In this document: piece after piece, positions 8,595-15,358 of the stretch
Layout of the letters: every line of letters starts with the position of its first letter
Numbering within the stretch: position 1 is the first letter of the stretch
NCBI RefSeq assembly: GCF_017353255.1
Contig: NZ_JAFMYU010000007.1
Coordinates: 203,272-267,271 of the forward strand
Source of the DNA: Fibrella aquatilis
GTDB taxonomy: Bacteria; Bacteroidota; Bacteroidia; Cytophagales; Spirosomataceae
Direction: 5' to 3'
Length of the DNA stretch: 64,000 nt
The notes under the pieces: generated by a model
What the model was told of the DNA's origin: nothing
Database searches by the model: none
The model's input: the letters and a program-made list of their open reading frames with translations, nothing else
Translations under genes and position numbers: made by a program

Positions 8595-9131
8595 ATGCAA
8601 GATCTGGATGCCCTACGTTACCCCATTGGCGCGATGCCCGTCGCTCCCCCGCTGGCTGCTGGTCAGGCGCAGGGCTACGTGGCCGAGATTGCCGCGCTCC
8701 CCCGCAAATTGGCCCAACTCGTAGCTAGCTGGCCCGACGATCGGCTCGATACCCCCTACCGCCCCGAAGGCTGGACCGTGCGGCAGGTGGTGCATCACAT
8801 GGCCGACAGTCACATGAACGCCTACATACGCACCAAACTGGCCCTGACCGAAGAGAACCCGCGTATTAGCCCTTATGAGGAAGGTGAGTGGGCCAAACTC
8901 CCCGATTCGGCCTTGTCCATTACGCCATCGCTGACACTACTAACGGTGCTGCACGAACGCTGGGTAACCTGCCTCGATGCGCTGACCGACAACGATCTGG
9001 CACGTACGTATTACCACCCCGGCAGCGAGCGTACATATTCTGTAGCCGACGTGCTGGCCCTGTATGCCTGGCATGGCGAGCATCACTACCAGCATATCTA
9101 CCGCCTGGCCGAACGGAACGGATGGGCGTAG
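8595..9131 (+). CDS. yfiT: YfiT-type DinB-fold metal-dependent (bacillithiol) transferase
   Basis: This 178-residue protein has the DinB four-helix fold. The likely metal ligands are His in WTVRQVVHHMADSH (about residue 60) and the HGEHHYQH box near the C-terminus (about 160-167). The opening LRYPIGAMPVAPPL is characteristic of the YfiT group, whose members attach bacillithiol to electrophiles or hydrolyse such adducts. The divergent neighbour is YtxJ, in line with low-molecular-weight thiol chemistry. The substrate is not known. The small FeoB-associated gene begins 31 bp after its stop. Confidence 0.87.
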   Translation: MQDLDALRYPIGAMPVAPPLAAGQAQGYVAEIAALPRKLAQLVASWPDDRLDTPYRPEGWTVRQVVHHMADSHMNAYIRTKLALTEENPRISPYEEGEWAKLPDSALSITPSLTLLTVLHERWVTCLDALTDNDLARTYYHPGSERTYSVADVLALYAWHGEHHYQHIYRLAERNGWA

Positions 9132-9162
9132 GCCACTGTTTCTGGATAAACACCCGTTTATT

Positions 9163-9312
9163 ATGCAGACCCTACTGATTTTCGTGCTTTTTGTGGCGGC
9201 GCTGGGTTATCTAGGCTGGCGAGGCTACCGGGCAATGGCCGCTAAACAGGCGGGCTGCGGTAAAGGTTGCGGTTGTGCTGCCGACAAAACGCAGTCATTC
9301 AATAAGATTTAG
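9163..9312 (+). CDS. FeoB-associated Cys-rich membrane protein
   Basis: This 49-residue protein starts at the ATG at 9163 (MQTLLIFVLF), because the longer reading would overlap the yfiT gene in another frame. It has one N-terminal membrane helix (about 2-18), a basic segment (GWRGYRAMAAKQ) and a cysteine cluster CGKGCGC near residues 33-39. This matches the small FeoB-associated family, thought to assist ferrous iron transport or handle metal at the inner face. No feoA or feoB gene is near, so its usual partner must be elsewhere. Confidence 0.8.
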   Translation: MQTLLIFVLFVAALGYLGWRGYRAMAAKQAGCGKGCGCAADKTQSFNKI

Positions 9313-9327
9313 GAGGTCAGAAAAATC

Positions 9328-9393
9328 ATAAATAGAAAGCGGATGGTTCGATGGGATTATGATCCCTTATCGAACCATCCGCTTTCTATTTAT
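9328..9393. repeat. Inverted repeat IR4 enclosing the DUF4403 start codon
   Basis: Perfect 25-bp arms (9328-9352, 9369-9393) surround a 16-nt centre, in which GGGAT and ATCCC can pair further. The start codon of the next gene (9359-9361) lies at the tip and the right arm is codons 4-12 of that gene. In mRNA the start would sit in the apical loop of a strong hairpin. Confidence 0.95.
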
Positions 9394-10741
9394 CACGCTA
9401 CTCATCGGTCTGGCCATTGGCTGTAATCGGGTAAAGCCTAAACCGCCTCAGGCGGGAGGCTATGATGACGCTATTCCGCCTGTGCGGTCGTTTTTGGCTG
9501 GCCCAATCACCTTCCGGCTTCGTAGTTTGGAGGACAAGATCAATGCGGCGCTGAAATCCGAAATTGTAAACACTGAAAAAGTAGAAGGCAGCGCCGTAAC
9601 GTTGCGGGTTATTCGCACGGGCCGGATCAGGCTGCGCTATACCAATCACCGGGTCACGTTTTCGGCACCGCTCAGCGTCTGGCTTGACAATCCACTGCGG
9701 TTGAATAAGAAAAAGCGAGCCACCCACCCACTCTGCAAATTAGCCGTGCAGTTCCAAAGCCCCTTGCAGGTATCGAGCGACTGGCGATTGTCGACACGGG
9801 TGAAATTTGTAGACTACACCTGGATCGAGACACCCAAAGTGCGTATTCTGGGCATCAATATACCCGTGCAGCGCATTGCCGAAAAAGCCCTTGCCAAGCG
9901 CCGGGCCTACATCGAGTCGGCGATTGACGCGGCGGTGCATGATGAACTACGCCTCGACAAACAGGTGCGCCCCGTTTGGCTTGACCTGCAAAAGCCCCTG
10001 TTGCTGACCAAAAAACCAGATACGCTCTGGCTGGTGCCCACGCCATTCAGCGTAGCCGTTGGCGACGTGACCGGTAGCGAAACCACCCTCACCATTCCTA
10101 TTCGGGTGGCGTTTTATACTAGCACGCATCTGGGACCAAAGCCATCTGTGCCCCTTAACCGGGTGCTGCCCGCCGTACGGAAAGATCACCACGTACGGCA
10201 GGTATCTGATATACAGGTGCTGAGTCTGTTGCCTTATTCCGACATTAATCGGGTGCTGACAAAAACCATTGTAAAACAAAAAATGAGCCTAATGGGGGGG
10301 ACGCTGAAAATCAGAAAAGCAGTCGTTTATGGCGCACAGCATTCGCTCGTGATCCGCACCGATGTGGGCGGGACCGTAAACGGAACGCTGTATTTTCGAG
10401 GTCAGCCCGCCTATGATACCTTGTCTAACACGCTGCTAGTTAAGGATATAGATTTCGATATTGAAACGGAAGAGCGCCTCCTGCGCACCGCCGACTGGCT
10501 GCTGCACGACCGCATGAAAGACACGCTGCAACGGGCGCTGCACATACCGCTCCGCACGCAGGTGCTAAGCTTGCCGGGCCTGATTGGCCGGGCTTTTGAA
10601 CAGGGCAAAGTAGGCCGCAAAAACGACCTGGCCATTCAGTCATTTCGCTTTATTCCCCAGCGCTTCGCCATCCGCCCCGAAGGCATCCAGATTCTCCTGA
10701 AAGTAGAAGCCCAGGCCGCGTTTTCGGTGAATAAACTGTAG
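9359..10741 (+). CDS. DUF4403 family lipoprotein
   Basis: This 460-residue protein starts with a lipoprotein signal (FITLLIGLAIGCNR, Cys about residue 22). The rest matches the DUF4403 family of large, mainly beta, envelope proteins of unknown function. Features include SFLAGPITFRLRSLEDKINA near the N-terminus and repeated beta-rich segments such as VWLDLQKPLLLTKKPDTLWL. No catalytic motif is recognised. Its first codons lie in IR4, so translation may depend on opening that hairpin. An alternative start would have to be further inside and would remove the lipoprotein signal, so the ATG at 9359 is preferred. Confidence 0.85.
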   Translation: MIPYRTIRFLFITLLIGLAIGCNRVKPKPPQAGGYDDAIPPVRSFLAGPITFRLRSLEDKINAALKSEIVNTEKVEGSAVTLRVIRTGRIRLRYTNHRVTFSAPLSVWLDNPLRLNKKKRATHPLCKLAVQFQSPLQVSSDWRLSTRVKFVDYTWIETPKVRILGINIPVQRIAEKALAKRRAYIESAIDAAVHDELRLDKQVRPVWLDLQKPLLLTKKPDTLWLVPTPFSVAVGDVTGSETTLTIPIRVAFYTSTHLGPKPSVPLNRVLPAVRKDHHVRQVSDIQVLSLLPYSDINRVLTKTIVKQKMSLMGGTLKIRKAVVYGAQHSLVIRTDVGGTVNGTLYFRGQPAYDTLSNTLLVKDIDFDIETEERLLRTADWLLHDRMKDTLQRALHIPLRTQVLSLPGLIGRAFEQGKVGRKNDLAIQSFRFIPQRFAIRPEGIQILLKVEAQAAFSVNKL

Positions 10742-10742
10742 G

Positions 10743-10853
10743 GATTTACGATTTACGAGGTACGAATTACGATTTTTGCTGACGCGTCAACCTATCGTGC
10801 GTAAGCTGATGCGTCAGCAACAATCGTAAATCGTACCTCGTAAATCGTAAATC
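10743..10853. repeat. Long inverted repeat IR5
   Basis: Arms 10743-10788 and 10808-10853 pair over 46 bp with three mismatches; the loop is 19 nt. The arms step through GATTTAC, GATTTAC, GAGGTAC in 7-nt units, with an inner GCTGACGCGTC module. The loop holds TGCGTAAGC (10798-10806). It fills the space between the DUF4403 stop and the TTG start of the kinase gene. Confidence 0.95.
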
Positions 10854-10855
10854 AG

Positions 10856-11650
10856 TTGGACTCTCCTATCCGCTCCGTCCGGGTTACGCGCTATGTTACG
10901 CCGCTGCGTGAGGGCGGGTCGTTGCCGGCGCTGGCCGAAGCTGACGACGGCTTCTTGTACGTACTTAAATTCAGGGGGGCCGGGCAGGGGCTGAAGGCGC
11001 TTGTGGCCGAACTCATTGCAGGCGAACTGGCCCGCACCCTAGGCCTGCGGATGCCCGAAATTGTGTTTGCCCAACTCGATGAAGCCTTTGGCCGTACCGA
11101 ACCTGACGAAGAAATTCAGGATCTGCTGAAGGCCAGTACGGGCCTGAACATGGGTATCCATTACCTCTCCGGGGCCATCACTTTCGACCCGCTGGTAACC
11201 ACCCTTCCCGCCCGGCTGGCCTCGCAAATTGTGTGGCTCGACTGTTTCGTGACCAACGTAGATCGCACCGCCCGCAACACCAATATGCTGATCTGGCACA
11301 AGGAACTCTGGCTTATTGACCACGGCGCGGCACTCTATTTTCACCATAGTGGTCAACCCTGGCAGGAGCAAAGCCGACGGCCGTTTGTGCCCGTAAAAGA
11401 CCATGTGTTGCTGTCGCAAGCATCTGAATTAGAGACGGTTGATGCGGAATATCGCCAGCTGCTCACGCCTGAACGCATCGCCGACATCGTTGATCTGGTG
11501 CCCAACGAATGGCTGGTAGACGCCAACGACCCCGACGCCGAATCGGCGGCCGAACGCCGGGCGGTTTACGTCGGATTTTTGCAGGATCGGCTGGCCCATT
11601 CTCATCTTTTTGTTCAGGAAGCAATCAACGCCCGCCATGCACGTATTTGA
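10856..11650 (+). CDS. HipA-like kinase-fold protein
   Basis: This 264-residue protein begins at a TTG (10856) that is forced by an in-frame TAA at 10841. It resembles the short HipA-type family: RYVTPLREGGSLPALAEAD at the N-terminus, YVLKFRGAGQG (nucleotide-binding region with Lys), then VWLDCFVTNVDRTARNTNML (catalytic Asp and Asn) and LWLIDHGAALYFHH (DFG-like Asp). The HTH antitoxin HipB is absent. Instead it overlaps a DUF3037 gene by 14 bp, an arrangement I recall for this subfamily. Kinase activity is inferred from the family; target and toxicity are unknown. Confidence 0.85.
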   Translation: MDSPIRSVRVTRYVTPLREGGSLPALAEADDGFLYVLKFRGAGQGLKALVAELIAGELARTLGLRMPEIVFAQLDEAFGRTEPDEEIQDLLKASTGLNMGIHYLSGAITFDPLVTTLPARLASQIVWLDCFVTNVDRTARNTNMLIWHKELWLIDHGAALYFHHSGQPWQEQSRRPFVPVKDHVLLSQASELETVDAEYRQLLTPERIADIVDLVPNEWLVDANDPDAESAAERRAVYVGFLQDRLAHSHLFVQEAINARHARI

Positions 11651-12011
11651 ATACGCGGTCATCCGCGTGGTGCCCCGGGTTGAGCGCGAAGAATTCCTGA
11701 ATGTAGGCGTGATCCTCTACTGCGCCGCCCAGGGTTTTCTGCAAACAAGGCACTACCTGCCCGAAGATCGCCTCCGCGCTTTTTCGCCCGAAGTAGACCT
11801 TGACGAGCTACACGCCCGGCTCGATTCGTTCAACAAAATCTGCGCTGGCCGCGCCACGGGCGGGCCTATTGGTCAACTTGCCCCGGCGGCCCGGTTTCGC
11901 TGGCTCACCGCCACCCGTAGCACCGTAATTCAGGCCTCCGCCGTTCACCCCGGCCTATGCACCGACGCCGCCGAAACGCTGGCGAGGTTGTTTGGGGAGT
12001 TGGTAGAATGA
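11637..12011 (+). CDS. DUF3037 family protein
   Basis: This 124-residue protein starts at ATG 11637 (MHVFEYAVIRVVPRVEREEF), inside the end of the HipA-like gene, so translation is probably coupled. The opening, with EFLNVGVILYC, is typical of DUF3037. The function is unknown, but fixed pairing with a HipA-like kinase suggests a substrate or regulator of it. No signal peptide or membrane segment is present. The stop codon touches the first base of IR6. Confidence 0.85.
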   Translation: MHVFEYAVIRVVPRVEREEFLNVGVILYCAAQGFLQTRHYLPEDRLRAFSPEVDLDELHARLDSFNKICAGRATGGPIGQLAPAARFRWLTATRSTVIQASAVHPGLCTDAAETLARLFGELVE

Positions 12012-12088
12012 GGGAGGAAAGGGAAGAGGGGGAGGCTGACGCCAGCGTATTGCTTATGTGTCAGCCTCCCCTTCCTCCCTTTCCTCCC
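12012..12088. repeat. Long inverted repeat IR6, likely bidirectional terminator
   Basis: Arms 12012-12040 and 12060-12088 pair over 29 bp with two mismatches around a 19-nt loop. It fills the 80 bp between two convergent stop codons (12011 and 12092). The inner module GCTGAC and loop token CAGCGTATT recur in other elements. Confidence 0.93.
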
Positions 12089-12091
12089 CTT

Positions 12092-12721
12092 CTAGGGTTT
12101 CCACCGCCACAGGTACCGGCAGGCGAGGGTGCGGTGGGGTTGCCAGGGCTGGGCTATGTCGTGGAGGCGGCGGATGAGGGGGCGGCCCGTTTCGGTGAGG
12201 TCGTACGCACGGATCATCTTTTGGCGAATTACCAGATCATCGACCGGAAACACGTCGGGGCGGTCGAGTACAAACATCAGCAGCATCTCTACCGTCCACC
12301 GGCCAACGCCCTTGATAGGAGTAAGATACGCAATAATGGCCTCATCGTCAAGCGATTGCACGTAGTCAAAATCCAGCGAGTTGGTCAGGGCGAACTCGGC
12401 CACGCTGTGCATGTACTTGATTTTCTGAAACGACAGCCCGGCTGTGCGGAGGTCTTCTACCGTGGCCTCTGATAGCTGTTTGGGGCTGGGATAGCCCTCG
12501 GCTTCGGCGGTTTGGCTGAAGAGCATCCTGAACCGGCGGAAGATGGCGTCGGCGGCTTTGGTAGAAATCTGCTGCGACACGATGCTTTCCAGCAGGGCTA
12601 CATACAGCCGGTCATGTTCGGGAATATCGTCGTGGGCGTGGGCGGGTTTGGGGGCTTCGGTAATGGCAATCAGATTGGCCAGAACGGGGTCCTGGCGCAG
12701 GTGGTCGAGGGCAGTTTGCAT
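12092..12721 (-). CDS. alkA: DNA-3-methyladenine glycosylase II-type (HhH-GPD) repair enzyme
   Basis: This 209-residue enzyme removes alkylated bases from DNA. It has the HhH-GPD fold: ALLESIVSQQISTKAA at about residues 43-58, the helix-hairpin-helix LTPIKGVGRWTVEMLLMF (about 133-150) and the catalytic Asp in DVFPVDDLVI (about 155-164). There is no N-terminal Ada or AlkA extension, so it is the short form common in bacteria. Specificity beyond alkylpurines cannot be told. It begins 9 bp downstream of the lipoprotein gene on the same strand and may be co-transcribed. Confidence 0.92.
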   Translation of the reverse strand: MQTALDHLRQDPVLANLIAITEAPKPAHAHDDIPEHDRLYVALLESIVSQQISTKAADAIFRRFRMLFSQTAEAEGYPSPKQLSEATVEDLRTAGLSFQKIKYMHSVAEFALTNSLDFDYVQSLDDEAIIAYLTPIKGVGRWTVEMLLMFVLDRPDVFPVDDLVIRQKMIRAYDLTETGRPLIRRLHDIAQPWQPHRTLACRYLWRWKP

Positions 12722-12730
12722 AGGGCAAAC

Positions 12731-13939
12731 CTACCGATTTTTATACTGCTTCCGAAGTGTACTCACCACCGAACCACCCGCCCCGCTCACCAGATCGGAG
12801 CGCAATTGGCTAGGGGTAGGGGGTGTGCCCGTCAGGGTCAGGAGGGTATGGCCGTTGAGGGCGCGTTCGTCACCGCTGAACGTTTCCCAGGTGCCGGTCC
12901 AGTCGCGGGTGAGGTAGTCAGTGTCGGTCCAGACTACGGCATCGGTCTGGGTATCTACTCCCCGTAGTTGCAGCGACAGCCGCGCTTCAACGTGGTGCGT
13001 GTAGGTCGTGATAACCCCCTTTACCTTTTCCAGCACGTCGACTACGGTTGAGTCGTTGATGCGTTTTACGCCCACCTTATATAGCTGGTTGCTTTCTACG
13101 GTCTGTGTTTTGGTGGTAACGTGTTCATCGTAAGGCACATACCGGCTCACCAGATACTGCACCGTTTCGGCAATGGGCTGCCCGTCGAAGAGGCGATATT
13201 CCCCGTCGGGCGTCACCTCGATCTGATCGGGCTGATAGAGGTGCACAAACGGTGCCGGTGTGCTGTTTTTCACCAGACTGGCAAACACCGACTGCCCCAG
13301 GTCGCGGGTATCGTCGGGGGCAAACTCGCGGGTTTGGGTGGGTGGCTCCACCAGCACCCGCAACAGCCCGAACGACGAAACGACCAAGCGTTTCTGGCTG
13401 GCATCGAGGTAGTTAGGTTCCCAGTTTAGGGCCTGCCCATACTGCTCGTAGGCTTCGCGGGCGGCAAAGCGGTCGGTTTCGCGGTGGGCGTAGGCGGCTT
13501 CGGCCAGGGCATAGCGTTCGGCAGCGGCCAGTTGGCGGGTTTCGGCCAGGTGGGTATCGTAGTCAGCAGGGTAGGGGGCCAGCCAGTTGGTGTCGGCCTG
13601 CGCGTCGGGACGGGTCAGGGTTTGGCGGGCCTCGTCGGTCATAGTTTGCAGGGTTCTGTATTCGGCATAGACGGCCTCCCAGCGGAATGGCATGGCTGTG
13701 TTGGCGCTCAGCCGCCGAATGGTTTCCTGATGCTCCGCATAGCCTTTGGCAAAGGCCTGCTGCAACACCAGCGCGGCTAGTTCATGCCCACGATTGCTCC
13801 AGCCCTTTTTCTGGGCCAACCGGGTGCTGGCTTTCTGAACGGCTTCGGCATAGTCGCCGCGCCGATAAGCTGTTTTGCCGCTGTTACAGGCGCTTAGCCC
13901 GGCGGTAAGTAAGAGTGCGTATAAAATGGACCGGCCCAT
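12731..13939 (-). CDS. Uncharacterised lipoprotein with N-terminal helical repeats
   Basis: I do not recognise a named family. The 402 residues start with a lipoprotein signal (LLLTAGLSACNSG, Cys about residue 18). The first 190 residues are alpha-helical with TPR-like spacing (YRRGDYAEAVQKASTRLAQK, then the AAERYALAEAAYAHRE region). The C-terminal half looks beta-rich, with VTTKTQTVESNQLYKVGVKR and HHVEARLSLQLRGVDTQTDA. It is probably anchored in the envelope. It is divergent from corA across IR7 and upstream of alkA. No partner is evident. Confidence 0.8.
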   Translation of the reverse strand: MGRSILYALLLTAGLSACNSGKTAYRRGDYAEAVQKASTRLAQKKGWSNRGHELAALVLQQAFAKGYAEHQETIRRLSANTAMPFRWEAVYAEYRTLQTMTDEARQTLTRPDAQADTNWLAPYPADYDTHLAETRQLAAAERYALAEAAYAHRETDRFAAREAYEQYGQALNWEPNYLDASQKRLVVSSFGLLRVLVEPPTQTREFAPDDTRDLGQSVFASLVKNSTPAPFVHLYQPDQIEVTPDGEYRLFDGQPIAETVQYLVSRYVPYDEHVTTKTQTVESNQLYKVGVKRINDSTVVDVLEKVKGVITTYTHHVEARLSLQLRGVDTQTDAVVWTDTDYLTRDWTGTWETFSGDERALNGHTLLTLTGTPPTPSQLRSDLVSGAGGSVVSTLRKQYKNR

Positions 13940-14001
13940 AACTTAATCCCCGATATTTGGCCGTTCGACACGTTTTTAACTTGTTGGTTTAACAAAAAAT
14001 A

Positions 14002-14150
14002 AGTTTTCAGTTGCTTCGCGCTTTGGCGTAGCCCCCCGCCCTAAAGGGTGCCTGCTGGCGCATGAGTACACCTCTGGCGAAGCTATTCATGCGCCAGCAG
14101 GCACCCTTTAGGGCGGGGGGCTACGCCAAAGCGCGAAGCAACTGAAAACT
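14002..14150. repeat. Long inverted repeat IR7, perfect 64-bp arms
   Basis: Arms 14002-14065 and 14087-14150 are perfect reverse complements over 64 bp with a 21-nt loop. This is the longest perfect palindrome in the window. It lies between two gene starts (13939 minus, 14168 plus). It shares GTTGCTTCGCGCT (14010-14022) with IR9. Confidence 0.98.
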
Positions 14151-14167
14151 GAAAACCCCTTCCCCCC

Positions 14168-15262
14168 TTGTCACGTCGCCGGAATAAATCGTTTAAGACC
14201 CAGGTCGGCACTTCGCCGGGTACGCTCACGTATGTGGGGCAGGAAATAGACCATGCTACGCACATTCAGCGGATCGAGTACAACGAAACCGACTACAACG
14301 TCGACGATTCGGGAAAGCTGAGTGCCTGCAAACTGCCCAACGGCGGTGCACCGCATGTGCTGTGGCTCGACGTAGACGGCATCCACGAAGCGCCGGTGGT
14401 AGCTACGCTGGGGCACCAGTTTCGGTTGCACCCGTTGCTGCTGGAAGACGTAATGAACACCGAGCAGAAGCCCAAAGTCGACTTTTATGACGACGACCGG
14501 GTAAGCTCTCCGGTGATCTACGTGACCATGAAAATGTTGCACCACGACCCCCGGCAGCATGAAGTAGACGCCGAACACGTCAGCTTTGTGCTGGGGCCAA
14601 CGTTTCTGCTTTCATTTCAGGAAGAACGTACCGGCGACATTTTTACGCCGGTGCTGGAGCGCATCAGGGCGTCGGCGGGCAAAACGCGGCGCAATGGTCC
14701 CGACTACCTGCTCTATTCGCTCATGGACCTGATTGTAGATAATTATTTTGTGGTCCTAGACAACATCGGCGAAAAATTGGACGCCGTCGAAGACCGGATT
14801 GTGCAGGAACTGGCTGGCCGCGAAACGCTCAGTATGCTTTACGCCCTGAAACGCGAAATCACGATCATGCGCCGCTATGTGTCGCCCCTGCGCGACATGC
14901 TCAATGCCCTGCAACGCGAAGAATCGGCCCTGATCAAAGACCACACCGACCCGTTTCTCCGCGACCTTGCCGACCACGTCAATCAGATCGTAGACACGCT
15001 GGATACCTACCGCGAACTGATCCCCGGCCTGCTCGACGTGTACCTCTCTACCACCAGCAACCGGATGAACGCGGTGATGAAAACGTTGACGGTGATGTCG
15101 TCTATTTTCCTGCCACTCACCTTCATTGCGGGCATCTATGGCATGAACTTCGACAACATGCCCGAACTCCACACCCGTACCGGCTATTTCTGGGCACTGG
15201 GCGTGATGGGAGCTATTTTTGTGGGTATGATCGTCTACTTCCGGAAGCAGAAGTGGATATAA
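14168..15262 (+). CDS. corA: CorA-family magnesium/cobalt transporter
   Basis: This 364-residue inner membrane channel moves Mg2+ (and Co2+). A long cytosolic N-domain (about 1-290) is followed by two C-terminal membrane helices (VMSSIFLPLTFIAGIYGMNF and FWALGVMGAIFVGMIVYF). The signature GMN is in YGMNFDNMPEL at about residues 322-325, and the periplasmic loop is acidic as expected. The start is TTG at 14168, because a TGA at 14150-14152 closes the frame upstream and no ATG lies between. This makes it one of four TTG-start genes lying directly after an inverted repeat. Confidence 0.94.
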   Translation: MSRRRNKSFKTQVGTSPGTLTYVGQEIDHATHIQRIEYNETDYNVDDSGKLSACKLPNGGAPHVLWLDVDGIHEAPVVATLGHQFRLHPLLLEDVMNTEQKPKVDFYDDDRVSSPVIYVTMKMLHHDPRQHEVDAEHVSFVLGPTFLLSFQEERTGDIFTPVLERIRASAGKTRRNGPDYLLYSLMDLIVDNYFVVLDNIGEKLDAVEDRIVQELAGRETLSMLYALKREITIMRRYVSPLRDMLNALQREESALIKDHTDPFLRDLADHVNQIVDTLDTYRELIPGLLDVYLSTTSNRMNAVMKTLTVMSSIFLPLTFIAGIYGMNFDNMPELHTRTGYFWALGVMGAIFVGMIVYFRKQKWI

Positions 15263-15266
15263 TGTT

Positions 15267-15355
15267 TAATTAAGAATTAAGAATTAAGAATGATATCTTA
15301 CCTGATTTGTCGATTGCGAAGCCATTCTTAATTCTTAATTCTGCATTCTTAATTT
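15267..15355. repeat. Inverted repeat IR8
   Basis: A perfect 20-bp stem (15273-15292 with 15323-15342, unit AATTAAG) encloses a 30-nt loop. A further copy of the unit lies on the right. It fills the space between the corA stop and the murF-alr TTG start. Confidence 0.85.
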
Positions 15356-15358
15356 ATC

